This document shows positions 10,444 through 25,052 of a stretch of 64,000 bases of DNA, piece by piece. The stretch spans positions 6,293,501 through 6,357,500 of the forward strand of contig BSYQ01000005.1 in NCBI GenBank assembly GCA_030272585.1, read 5' to 3'. The translations under genes and the position numbers were made by a program. Origin of the DNA: Bryopsis sp. KO-2023 (taxonomy: Eukaryota; Chlorophyta; Ulvophyceae; Bryopsidales; Bryopsidaceae). Numbering within the stretch: position 1 is the first letter of the stretch; each line of letters starts with the position of its first letter. A model generated the notes under the pieces. That model did not search any database, had not been told where the DNA came from, and saw nothing but the letters and a program-made list of their open reading frames with translations.

Positions 10444-13414
10444 TCACTCCCCTCCTTTGTCCGAGTTTGAATCCTTGCGGCCAGCCCCTATGGTTTCTTT
10501 CGATTTGCCAAGGAAAGTCCCCAGCTGAGCCTCTGGATTCTCCTTCACTTTCAATTCCACTTGGGGCAGAAGATCGGAGAGTGTTGTTCGGTCCGACTCC
10601 AGCGCTTTGAGCCGCTCAGCGTCAGAATCCTCTTTTGCGTTCTCTTCTCGAATGGATGAATTCAAGTTTCCAATCTCCCGACGAACAAGCATCAACAAAA
10701 CCTCGCCATTGACCGACACATCCACTTTCTCATCGCTCTCCCCGTTTTCGGCACCTACAATTCCATTCAATTCCATTCAAAGTGTTGAAAGTAAAGCAGC
10801 ATGGGCAGGCAGACGATTTCCCAACACAGGTCAATGCTGGATATCCAGATTCACTTGAAGCTGACCAGCTACCATCAGGATTCCCCACTGAACAAAACCT
10901 CACTCAGCTGCACCCCATTATTCACCTAAGGAGAGATTTTTTTTTCCCTCACTCGCCATGGTTTCACATTCTGGGCTATCATGCCAGCTAGTTTCATTTA
11001 CAATTCCCACTCACCATTGCGATTCTCGGAGAGTAACGAAGGGCTTTCTGAATTCGCCCCTGATTCTCCATCCGAGATGCTGGATGCTTCCTCCAGCTCC
11101 AAATATCGCTTCACCGCCGTCACGAGAAGACGAACTTTCAAGTCGTTCATTTTCATTTGCAACTCACCCTACACAAACCCACCCAATGCCGTTCATCCCC
11201 ATATGCCATATCCTATCGATAGCTTTTTCATATAAATTGTGAAACAAATAAATTTCCCTTTGCACACGTTTTCCATAATTAGTCATTTATCGCTGCTCGA
11301 GATGCATTACTCCACAACAATACCAGCAATACCAATGGAAAACCATGACATCCCACACCAGCAATAAGCTATGCAAGACTTTCAGTGTTTCACACAATAC
11401 ATTTCAAATAAAAAACACTAATGCTACTGGTGATTATCAACAGCAACAACTTCGAAGCGTAGAGAACTATATTTCACATTGCACATTGATCAGTCCATCT
11501 CTACATATATATAGACCGTCGACCGTCAAGCTGACGCCCCCTCCCCAGAAAGTCGACCTCACCAGTTTTTTGGGGTCTTTTACTTCAGCGGCGGCGGCCC
11601 CCAGTTCCCGACCTTTCACATCCTCATACAGCCTCTCAATTGATTGCAAAACGGCAAAGACTTCAGACACCAGCAGCGGGGCGAAAGATGCCAGGAGATT
11701 TCCTGTGAGAATAAATGCAGACGAAGTCCCGACCTAAAAACAAAATAACACACAGAATCCGCTGCAAAGGATGTTACTGAGTCGCTCGCCAAAAACCTGA
11801 CTGACGAATGTCCAGCCCCAAGGCCTCGGTGTCAAATGCGACACAGGAGAAAAAGTCAAACGAAGGCGATTCTCACCGCATAGAGGAGCAAATCCAATAT
11901 GCCGACGACTTTTTGCAACAGGTAGACCTTGACCATTTCGCCTGCTCTGTCTGGAAACGTTTTTGGGTCGATGATCTTGGCCACGTTCTCCATCCCCGAC
12001 ATTTGCTGCACCTCCGTCGCAAAATTGTCCAGGATTCCCTTCAGCTTCTCCCTACGATCCTTGGTGTCCTGCAAACTCGCTCCAAACCTGGCAAGAATCC
12101 CCCCAGCGACGATTATCAAGGCACCCCATTTGGCAGCATCCACTGTTGGAAAATTCGTGTCGAAAAATAAATCCTGAGCCCCCGCTTCGTACAGTCGATC
12201 TCGAACCCACAGGGACAACGCCGTCAGGCCCACCCCCTTGAGCAGCATTTCCCTACCCAGTGTGGAGATGGTTAAAAACAGCACGAACAAGGGCAGCGAT
12301 CCAGTCGTTCCCTTGATATCCCTGCTGTTGTCCAGCACCCATTTCATAGCATACGCCCTGGTAGCTTGTTTCAGAATCTCCAACTCCTTTTCAAGTTTGG
12401 AGTTTGATTGAGGGGCCTGGTCCGATCCCACTGACACTGGCTCAATGACCATCTTTCCATCCTCGCTGGCGATGCTGATCATTTTCCCACCACTGGGCCT
12501 CTGCTGAATCGATCGAGACAAAAACACGAACTGGAAAAAGAACGAAGGCAGCATGCATTCGAACCCGATCAAGAGGTCATGCAAATCGAAGTGCAAATTC
12601 CCGAAAGGGTCGATACCGAGCAAATATCCCAGTACGATGGCGGCCGTTCCGGAGACGCCCCCATAAGTCCCGGTGTACATGAGGAATTTTTCAAGATCCT
12701 TGTCTTTTTTGGTCCCTTTTCCTTCATTATCGGGATCCCCCTCTCCAGCGCGACATCGGATTCTGTCAGACTTGATGTTTCGGACTGCAGTGGCTATGGC
12801 ATGGTTGCCTTCACCCTGAAATTAAAAAAAAAAAAAAAGAAAGAGAAAAGGATAAATAAATAAATAAACAGATAAATCAGCATTTTGTGGATGAGTTATT
12901 TGTTTGGTGTTGTAAATAATCTGGTGATGTGCATAAAAACAGCTCTATATTTAATATTAAAAATACATTTCCCAAAATTTGGAAAGGCTCCTGAAAATTC
13001 TCTTCATTGCTTTTCTTGAAGAAGAATTTGCAGACATGTATCTTGACTTGATAATTTTCAATCATTACTCGATGTGGAAACTCCTAGTCCTAACCTCTAA
13101 GATCTTTTTTTGAATGTGTGTTACACATCCACAGCAAGTCTGGGTCCATGCAATGGATCCTAGCCCATCCCCCCAAAAGAAACCATCGCATATTTTTTTC
13201 TCTGCTGCTTTTTTTTGTCTTTGCTTCTTTCGTGCCCTAAATGGCTGAACTGAGATGGCTGAACAATACTTACGAGTCTCCAACTTCTAAAAGGCCCCGT
13301 TCGTTGTGGAAAAGAGTTGATAACCAAGCTCGTGCCACACTTGACACAGCGGGTCCGGTCGGGCGAGAGCGACTTCGGCGAGCCTGCGCCCTGCAAACGA
13401 ACTTTGGAGGCCAT
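10444..13414 (-). CDS. Predicted plastid multi-pass membrane protein, function unknown
   Basis: I do not recognise the family. Five exons join in consistent phase. Exon 1 (13274-13414) gives an Arg/Ser-rich, plastid transit-like leader starting MASKVRLQGAGSPKSLSPD. The second, long exon (about 11877-12818) has hydrophobic segments at GVSGTAAIVLGYLLGI, ECMLPSFFFQFVFL, LPLFVLFLTIS, GVGLTALSLWV and WGALIIVAGGILARF. A further membrane stretch spans the junction into exon 3 (DLLLYA-VGTSSAFILTGNLLA). Exon 4 carries KVRLLVTAVKRYLELEEASS. The last exon is hydrophilic and highly charged (VLLMLVRREIGNLNSS, later SDAERLKALESD) and ends at 10444. The total is about 540 residues. The layout suggests an envelope or thylakoid protein with about six membrane spans and a soluble coiled C-terminal tail. 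An alternative reading as two genes is unlikely because all splice phases fit. Confidence 0.7.
12825..12870. repeat. A-rich simple repeat in an intron
   Basis: A poly-A run followed by (AAAT)n-like units lies in the intron just upstream of the second exon of the minus-strand membrane-protein gene. On the coding strand it forms the T-rich tract before the 3' splice site. Confidence 0.6.
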
Positions 13415-14192
13415 TAGGGCCGCCCAATGGCTTTACTCAGAAAGCCAGCGTGTTCAGTTGGGGATCGATTGCTGCGTGGGTTTGGTCGATTTCTAAAGCG
13501 GAAAAAAACGGTGGTGGTTGGCATGGAAGGGCACGATTTGGGGTGCGCAGCGTCAAGGACTGAGCGACAGAAGGAATCTCACTCATTCTCCAGAACACGC
13601 ACATATTACGTAATCTTCCGGGATGCAAGGCCGCAGAGTCGGTCCCAATTAAATTTCAGCCAAAAGGAGCAGTTACTGGTTGAGGGAATCAACAGAAAAA
13701 TCCATGCTTTGGGCCTGCTCCAGGTTATTATCGAAACTCTGGAGCTAACCCCAGCAGTCGACAGAGGAACGATTGGACCCACGCCAACAAAAACCCCCCA
13801 CCATTTGACCATTAACAATCAATCGGGCAAGTTTGTATTGCACTGGCCTTTTCATTTCTTTGATCTTTCGATATAGCGTCAAGGCACGATGCCTGTGACG
13901 GAGCAAGTGATTACAGTGATTGAAAATGGGTAAAACAAAAGAGATGGATTTCATACGAACCTCCCACCCAAAACTACAGACTGGCCAACCGAACAAGCAC
14001 AAGAAAAAGAAAAAAAAAAGCGCATGCTCGGCCAACAAAATCCCTGCAAGAGAGCAAAGCAGTCCAGCCAAGAAATCAAACAAAATTCGTCAAATGTCAA
14101 AATTGCCAATATCTTCTCATATGGAGGCGAAAAAAAAGTCCCCCTCCCCCTCATTCCTCCCTCTGGTGCATTTCTGAATCGAAAATCATCTT
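13415..14192. promoter_or_regulatory. Spacer between FAP and the plastid membrane protein gene
   Basis: Both flanking genes are on the minus strand, so this 0.78 kb should contain the FAP 3' UTR and the promoter of the membrane-protein gene. A 149-codon plus-strand frame (13427-13876) covers part of it, but it shows no domain or signal and no neighbouring exon continues it. Nothing else was recognised. Confidence 0.35.
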
Positions 14193-16853
<2,661 letters not shown>

Positions 16854-19800
16854 ATGAGCAGCAATTGGAACGAAGTGCTTTCGTTGGCAAAAGAGGAACT
16901 GTCGAAAGCCAACGCGGACATACACGGCGAAAATGGAGCCCAAGCGAGATTCGCGAAAGCGACCAAAGCAATGCTGAAAGAAGTGCAGGTGAGTTCATCA
17001 GACATCGCCCTCTTCTGTCTCGTTTTCCTCTGCGTTATCGCCAACTGTAATTATACATGCAACGAGTCGAATTCAACGGGTTACACGCACCATGATTTGA
17101 ACTCAGGGCATCCTTTCTCAACATGTTATGATCATACTGCCCTCTTTCTGGTTCACCAGACATCCCATTGGGGCCAGATGTCCAATTTCCAATGCATTCA
17201 ATGCATTGGATGCATGCATTTGGTGCCCATGATGATTTGATCTGTCATAGGAGCTGACGGGAGAATCGACGGAAAGCATCGATGACAGACCCATCGTGGC
17301 CAGTCTTCTCAGGAGTTTGCACTCATTGTTCCAGCCGGACATTCCAGATGGCATTTCTCTGCGCTCCGCCTCACCGACGCCCTCTGTGGATCATCCACAG
17401 AAATCAGGCAAAAGCCGAAGAATGTTCCTCCTCGACGAAGCACAGGGTAGATCAGCCATCGGAGCAAAGACACTGGTTGGTTGGGGTTGAATATGCTATA
17501 GAAAGCGTTGGCAGAATGTAGTTTTGGCCTTCTGCAAGCAAATCGTTCTGTTCGAAATGTAGTTATGTGTTGTTTTTCCCCTCAATGCCGAATCAGAAGA
17601 AGATGAAAAGTACGGGGGTGTGCCGGAATGGCAGATGCAGCTCTCTGCTTCCTTGAGGATTCTGTGAATGCAATTTTCGGTGGTTTCTCAGGGAGCCTGC
17701 CCTCAATCGGGTTTCAACCTTCTTTCTCGGCACGGACGGCGATCGCCAAATTGAGAATCGTGAACCAATTGGTGGAGGAGGGCCGGATCGATCCAGCGAC
17801 CAAACTCTTTCTGTCATTCTACGTTCCCTCCTTTTCCTGGAGCGGGGCACCGGATGAAAGCACCTGTGGGAGAACTTCCCCGAATGATGATGTGAACAGG
17901 GGCTCCTTGGCACTCGATATGGATAACCTGCTGGCCCCTCAGAATGCAGCAGTGGAGGTAGGGTCAGTAATTAGTCATCATGGATGCAAACATATGAACA
18001 TCCCCAATCAATTGGATTGTGAACTGACATCAATGCACCAGGCTTCTGCTCGTTCCTTGAAGTCCAAAACCCTTCGATTCTTGCTCAGTTTGGCCAAGTT
18101 TCAATTTCCGCTTCCCCCGATATCCCCACATTGAAGTGTGTGCATGCTCCCTGCCTGTTTGAAATCAGAGCGTCAGGGAGAAACTCCACGAGCAAGCTGT
18201 GGAGTTGCTGCAAAAGCTGCTGTTTTCTTCGATCAATTCCCCCCGCCCACCTGAGACCACCACCACCAGCACCACGTTCGAAGTCACGTCAGACATGCTC
18301 TGGTATCGAAAACGAATTTCAGGGGTTTGCCCTGAAACGAGGGACGCTTTGTCAATGGTTTGGCATCTGAGCGGTCGACGGGATGAGGCTTGGGATAGCA
18401 TTGTGGAGTGTTTCCGGTGGGTGCAGTTTTAGTTTCACTTCCTGGATTTTACTTCTTAGAAATAAAATTTCTTTAATTTCTTTAAATTTTTTATTTTAAT
18501 TTGTTAAGGATGAAAGAGATGGGCAGAATCTCTTTCTTACTCCCATTTCGTTCACAATTTTTTTTTGTTTTCTGGGGGGATTGAGAGCAGCGATGAGAAG
18601 ATAAAAGCCATAATGCCGAAAGACTACGTATCCTGGACCAGAGACCGAGAGGGGGACCGAAAAAATCTCAAGCAAAGGAAATTTGTTTGCCTTCATCGGG
18701 AGCTGGTCAATGGTCTTGTGGAGGGCATCAGTGGGCCTCAGCCACAGACCTTCCTTCAGCTGATCGGTCACATCATCTTGAAGAGCCTTACTCATCAGCT
18801 GCCCCTGATTCTGTCGCTACCAGAGAGTGCACCACCCTCTGTGTTGATGAGACTCTATGTGGAGCCTTTCACTCGAGCACTAGAAAAGGTGCAATTACAT
18901 ACTTTCAAATTTTTGGGGGTAGAAAAAAAAAGATGGGAAATTTCCCAGCGACGAAGAAAGAATCCATTTTCGTAGTGCTCGCTCTTCTTTTCACTGTTTT
19001 TATAACTGGCGCAAAACCGAAGCATTTTCCGTTTCCTGGTTGTGGAAAATATGCACTGCTGTGTCTTGCTTTTTCTTTCACGATTTTTCTTTCAACTACA
19101 TTTTCTTATTTTTCTATCGCAAAACGAAGTGAAAACATCAAAACTTCATTGTGTAGGTTTCATCCAGCCTTTTCCTTTCATCTTTTTAGTGTTTTTCCTG
19201 AAGGGTTGGATATCGTTTTTGGGGGTGCAGGCAATAAACACCGTGTTGACAGACACCCGAGTCCATCCATCTGCTTTCATCACTCATGTTCAATCCAGGG
19301 CAGAGGACAGAATTTTTCAACCAATTTACATGGCCACTGGGACGCCAGTGGAAGTGGCGCCAAGAATGGGAACAAATAAGGGTGCATCTGGAAGATCCAT
19401 TGTCGGCGTGGTAAAATCCAAAAACCCTGATTTTTCTTTCTTTTTTCATTTTGTGTTTGTTTAATTCCCTTTCTTGTGGTGTCAACACAGTTAATCAAGG
19501 AAAAAAGGAAAGATTATAATCAGGGTTTTTTTTGTGGGTTTGTTCAGATCAGCAATCTCTACAGCGATTCTTTGGAATTGCTGCAAGGGGTCCATTTGAT
19601 TTTCAATCAATGTCACATGTCGAGGCCCAAAACTTTTGTTGAGGTTTTCGAGAAGGAAATGACTGATGTGTGGGAATCGGTGCGGGAAAAAGGAGGCAAC
19701 AGCATTCATGCATATGTCGTGGATTCTGCTCAAGTAAGGAGACAGAGAGCAAAAAACAATGTCAAAAAATAACACTTGTGCAAAATAAGTTAAATTACAT

Positions 19801-22730
19801 GGGCTTTCAGCCTCGATGTAATGCCCTTGGAGAAAAAAATATATAAAAATAAAGAAGAAGATATAAAATAAATAAATACCAACGGAACGATATCACTCCC
19901 TTCTTTCGCTTTTGCGTTGGAAAGGATAATGAATACAAAAATAGACCCTATGAAGTTCACACATGAGACTTCGATATGCAGCATATCACCGTGAGTGGTG
20001 CTGACTGGCCACCTTTCTTGTTTTTTTTCTTTTTGATCAAAAGAGAATCCTGCAGGAAGGCTCCGAGGATGGCGATCCATTGGATGTTGGGCACAATGTG
20101 CTGAGGGACGCCTGGCCAGCAAGAACCACGACTTCAACTGAGAATCTTTCCCAAGAGGGCCAAAGACCCCGGGCCCTGGCTGTGCACATGCATCAAGTGC
20201 TATCTTTCGTTTCAATGAACCTCCATCGCATTCACAGAGTGCCAGTCACACTCCAGGTATATTTGTTTATGACTGCTCCTTACGTGTTCGTGGGATGTGT
20301 ATTGAACAGAATTTTGACCAGTTCAGAAGTTGAATCAAGTTTCCGATCACCGGGATTGTTGTGTGCCTCTACTGAAAAACTCAACGGGGGCGAAAAGTGC
20401 CAATTTTTGACTGATTTCGTTCTAAAAGTTTTTTTCTTTTTTTTATTTTATGTCAGGCGCCACTGGTAATTGGAGCATTGGATGCCATGCGTGCATGCAT
20501 GGACAACCTCTCTTCTGTGCGAGTTCCCCGGCATCAATTCGAGGGCTCCAGGAAATCGCTGTTCGCTCTGAGCGGAGCCCTGTGTGCCAGACGCCGATTG
20601 TTCCTGTTTCAAAAGGCATTCGACATCAAGAAAAAAGATCCCGTCTTTTTTCATTTTGTTCATCTCCTGGGGGCCTGTCTGGCTCAGGTAACCACCTCAA
20701 TTCAGCCAGCCTTTGATTTCAGTGTCGAAATCGATGTCGATTTCGATCCATGTTTTTTTCGAAATATCTTCCCACAAATACCCTCATCTGTCCAAGTTTT
20801 CACAGGAACTGTTCAACTGTGTTGTAAAAGGGTGCATCTTTCCCTGTTCAGGCCGACGAGGTCGTTCATAACATCAGGAGATATATTGTTTCGATCCATT
20901 GCGAACTCATGTCCTCCCACATTTTTCTCGATATCGACGTGTCTGACTGGAAGTCATACAAGCTTCCCCTGAAGAGGAAAAAAGACTCCGGCTCGAGCGT
21001 TCGGTTGTGGAGAGGCCAATTGGTCACTTTGGTCAGGGATTTGTCCGAAATTTGTTCGCACTCAATGGCAGAGGACTTGTTTGCGCAGGTGAGAAATATT
21101 TGACAGGAGGTTTTGAAGGCATTGTGACGGGAACGCAAGGGCATTCTGAACTGGCATAAAAAGAATTCCTCCCTCCTTCGTTTTTCGTTTCTGATTTGAA
21201 AATCATGTTATTACCAGATTCTTTTGGAGACCACCAGCAGTTTGGTCATTCGCTACTTGCACATAGCTCCTTCCAAGCAATGGCTCGACAGATATTTGGC
21301 AGACGTTTATGTCATCCTTTCTACGGCCCATTTGCTATCTCAACCAATCAGAGTCAAAGGTAAGCCAATTGATTGCGCTCCCTTTCAAGGGGAAACACTA
21401 TTTAAAATTTAGTTGTTTTGGTTGTTTGGCCCTTACTGGCAAAAGGACGCTACCCCCCCCCCCTGAATTCAAAATAGTGTAGACAAATCGTCCATTGCGA
21501 TGATAATGCTATTATAATATATGTTTGTGATTTGTGAATTTTGTCTTGCCGACAAGTTGTATTGCAAGCCTTTGAGAAACTTTGTTATGATTATAGCCCT
21601 TGGTTGTAAGAAAGGCCTTTGACTGTCTCACAGTGAAGGCGTCTAACCCCGAAACGATCGATGAGGATTTGACCACCGAGGAGATAGATATCCAGGTTTC
21701 CCAGGAGGCAGTCGCCAAACTGTGCAAATCGTGCAAGAAACTCTGTGTCAGAGCAGGTAGGCATTGCCACACATCGCATCATATCCAGGTGCAAAAAAGG
21801 ACTCAGGGCCCCAGCCACCACACTGAAAGAAACATACACACCAATGTGGATACAGCCATAATCATGAATTGCTGTCAAGGCTTCATTAGGGGATTCAGTG
21901 AAGGAATGCTGTGGTGAAAACTACCGTTTTTTGTTGTTTTTTATAGCAGCTGTGGTTGAATGTGTATGTGTGTTTGATTGAATTGAATTTGGCAGGCCTC
22001 CTCCTGTGTTCGCCCACCGACCTGGATGCCGTCTCACTCACCCCCAGACCGTCTGACAGTTGTGGTGCTTCTGAGAAAGCCGAGGCTTGGGGCTGGTGTG
22101 GAGACTTCTTCACAACGCAGGGGTCACCCACTTTCAAAATGGCGTCGGAGGTTCAGGCGTTGGGTGTGTATCAAACTGGCCTGATCATGGACGAGAATTT
22201 GAGAGGGGCTTTCAGAGCATTGTGTGTCATGTTTGCCATGACTGCTGACCTCTCTGAAGTGAAGGGGGCCCTCGCTCGACGCTGGGAAATGCAGGTGTGA
22301 AAATCCAGAACCAATGTGATTTGTTCATATTTTGTCAGCATCAATTTTTTTATTCGTTTTCTTTCTTTCTGAATTGTGAAACGTATTTCATCGAGGCGGA
22401 ATGCCCACCCACCCCATCGATTATGTAAATGAGTGGCACGCCCACTCTCCCGAACAGTGAAACAGAATTTCCCAACGATGGAGCACCTGACCCAGTAGTT
22501 GAAAGATATCTAAGTTCTTGCAAAACGCCTGCAATGTTCCGACATGAAGCTTACTTTTCTGGTGGTGGGTTTTCTTTTTCTGTGTCTTTTAGGACCTAGT
22601 TGAAGGTTTGGAATTGACAGACGAGGAGGTTGAGAGCCGTAGGTTGATCAGAGATCTGCACCACAGCTTGAGTTCCCCCACACCAATGGAGGCCGACCGC
22701 AAAGCACTGATGGAATCATCCAGGATATGA
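16854..22730 (+). CDS. Large alpha-helical protein of unknown function
   Basis: At least 14 exons encode about 1,000 residues. Exon 1 (16854-16988) begins MSSNWNEVLSLAKEELSKAN. Later exons keep a helical, Leu-rich composition, for example VREKLHEQAVELLQKLLFSS (about 18170), KQRKFVCLHRELVNGLVEG (about 18675), SDSLELLQGVHLIFNQCHM (about 19566), VIGALDAMRACMDNLSSVR (about 20467), QLVTLVRDLSEICSHSMAED (about 21020) and SLVIRYLHIAPSKQWLDRYL (about 21240). The last exon ends ADRKALMESSRI and a stop at 22730. No catalytic motif, signal peptide or membrane span was seen. The repeated pattern of leucine helices recalls tethering-complex or CCDC142-like proteins. That resemblance is weak and unverified. 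The exon near 17620-17960 has an uncertain 5' boundary, because its frame is stopped just upstream at 17594-17600. It is transcribed divergently from FAP. Confidence 0.7.
17189..17209. repeat. Near-perfect 21-bp palindrome in an intron
   Basis: The 10-bp arms CCAATGCATT and AATGCATTGG are exact reverse complements around one central base. Directly downstream, ATGCATGCAT continues the same NsiI/SphI-like alternating pattern. It sits in the first intron of the large helical protein gene. It could be a hairpin, a protein-binding palindrome or chance. Confidence 0.6.
21453..21463 (+). repeat. C11 homopolymer in an intron
   Basis: A run of 11 C residues lies in an intron of the helical protein gene. 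Similar G or C runs occur in introns of other genes in the window. Confidence 0.7.
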
Positions 22731-23038
22731 TAAAACACGTGTCCTCTCATCCTAACAACCCCAAAGTCGTACTTCATGAAAGCAAGAAGCTCAACACCGC
22801 TTTCAGAAAGCTTGATGGTGTTTGCTTTAGTAGTAGTCCTTGTACAAGATCAACAAAAATGTCGTTATGAAACGCAAATGCTCTCGGTGGTGGTCCCTCT
22901 TTGTGGAGCGACATGGAATAAGCCCACTGCACCATGCAAGCGGGGAGCACATGCCCCACACGGGCGTTACCCCCTTCACAATATATGTGGAGGTATCTTG
23001 ATTGTATCTTTGGTGTCGACAGTAAGCATTCGACAGGT
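22731..23038. other. 3' UTR overlap zone of convergent genes
   Basis: The helical protein gene (plus) and the ankyrin gene (minus) converge here with about 300 bp between stop codons. No independent gene is supported. Confidence 0.5.
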
Positions 23039-25052
23039 TCACAGGTTTTCGCCATGATTGCTCTGAACGCCAGCTCCCTCCAGCACAAAGAATCGATTTC
23101 CACTACTTCTTGTTGGGACTGCATCCTCGCCATTCGTTTGCCTTGATCCATCCCCTTCGTTGTCTGAGTTGGAGTCATTTCTCTCGGCCTCATTTCTAGC
23201 CTTCCTTGTGGGGTCTCGAGTTTCGGCTCCGCCCCCCTCAGACGCGATGAATTCAGTCTGTCCCAAAACACCACTGTCCTGCAGGAAGCAACCACTCCTT
23301 TCGTTGCTCTGGGAGAGAGGAGGCATTCACCCACATATTAAAGGCAAAAGCAATGAAATTTGAGTCCGTCCAAAATCATGGTCATACCTCCCCAACAGTG
23401 TCGATCAGCGATCTTATTTCTTTTACATCCTCTGGTGCATCGCACTGACCCCTTGAGCACTGAATCGATGAAGGAAAAGCGACGAACTCCTTGCACTGGC
23501 ATATCACTTCTCTGGGCGTTAGAAAGTCCAAGTTCACTAATTCGGGGTCTGCTCCGACTCTCAACATAAAGCTGCTCGTGTTTTTCCTGCCGAACTGGCT
23601 GGCGATGTGCAAAGGGGTGTTTGCTTTGTTGTCCTCCAGATTCACAAAGCCTCCCCCATCGACCAACGCCTTTGCGACTCCAAGCCTGTCGAACTAATGA
23701 GTCCAAGCAAAATTCTCTCGTTCACAATCGGAAAGCACTTTTTGATTGGTGGTGTTCATTAAAGCGTCCAGTTTCCTATGCAAGGATCGTAACAACGCTG
23801 CGTCAGGGATACTTTTCGCAAACAAATCGCAACGAGTATTGCTTTCCACCAGCGTTGAGGTATACCTGCAGAGGCGCTTTGTGCAGAGCTGTTTGGCCAA
23901 AAATGTTGGCGGCGTTGACGTCGACTCCGCTTATGATCAGTTGTTTTACTGTTCCAGTGTGTCCACCGAAAGCAGCAGCCATGAGAGAAGTTTCCCCAGA
24001 TCCCTCCAGTCGCATTTCCATTGAAGCACCAGATTCGACCAAAAGCTTGACTACTTTTGGGTAGCCGCTCAGTCCAGCTCGATAAAGTGGAAAGAAACCG
24101 TCACGATTTGTTGCATCCACGTCTGCTCCTGCCTTGATCAGAGCTGCGGCGACGTCATGGTGGCCTTGATCAGCGGAGAAAATCAGCGCTGTGTCGTCTG
24201 TCTCTGTAAATCTGGATTCCACATTCGCACCTGTAGCAAGACAGCAACGAAAATTGCAACACAAACAGCAAGAAAAGGAGAAATATGGGAAGCCTACGCT
24301 TCTTCCTCATATCAACAGGGCGCTCCAGGTCTATCTTTTTGGGGTGAGGTATGGATACGGAAATTTCTGTTCGTTCGACAAGAGCAGACGTCACTTTTTG
24401 CTACTGAGCGTCCTCACATATTCCAAGTTGCTGACCTGCTTCCAGTAAAACCTGCACTACTGCAAGATGTCCCTTTCCTGCAGCAGCATAGAGGGCGGTT
24501 CCCCCGTCATTGTCTCTCGCCTCGACATTTGCACCAGCGTCAATCAACAGCTTGACAATTTCGACAAAGCCCCCCTGGGCTGCGCTGTCTAATGGTGTGA
24601 AGCCATCAGCGTCAGGGACATTCACCAGAGCTCCTGCGCTCAACAGAGTTGATACTACATCCTCGTGACCTCGAAACGCAGCCCAATGAAGGGGCGTTGT
24701 TGAGGAGAAATCGAGTGTGTTTATCTCGGCTCCCTTTTCCAAAAGACTCAGAGTAGCATCAAGATTCCCTTCTTTTGCTGCTTCGATGATTTTCTGGAAC
24801 AGTATAAACAAGCACAAGGCCGAATGTCCCCCATCTCGTTGATGTGAAGTATAGATAGAAATTGCGAACGGGGTTTTTCGGCATCAAGAAAGTGCGGAGA
24901 ACGAGCTGAGACGAAAAACCATATTAAAAGGAACGGAACGATTGGCGCCAGGGCAAACCAGTTACCTCATCCAGGCTTGACAAGACTCTTGTTGCATTGC
25001 TGCAACAAAACAAGAGACCTGCGAGCACGGCTCCAAGTATCGCCTTCATCAT
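23039..25052 (-). CDS. Ankyrin-repeat protein with an N-terminal signal peptide
   Basis: Exon 1 encodes MMKAILGAVLAGLLFCCSNA, a typical secretory signal peptide, followed by TRVLSSLDE and a splice donor. The next exon (about 24447-24795) begins KIIEAAKEGNLDATLSLLEK and carries ankyrin repeats with TPLHWAAFRGHEDVV and TPLDSAAQGGFVEIVKLL cores. It joins in phase (split Gly codon) to the third exon, which begins ANVESRFTETDD and carries more repeats. The fourth exon (about 23385-23699) carries the last complete unit (TPLHIASQFGRKNTS) and a Cys-containing linker. The final exon is hydrophilic and acidic (RNDSNSDNEGDGSRQ) and ends at 23039. In all I see about nine repeats and roughly 450 residues, with no other domain. 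Ankyrin proteins are usually cytosolic, so entry into the secretory pathway is unusual. The signal could instead act as a membrane anchor. Confidence 0.8.

Noticed and set aside
13427-13876. 149-codon plus-strand open frame between two minus-strand genes
   Set aside because: No domain, signal or splice partner; composition looks non-coding. Kept only as a note in the spacer entry.
17075-17125. tRNA-like GAGTTCAAATC on the minus strand in an intron
   Set aside because: The T-arm stem does not pair properly and no cloverleaf forms.
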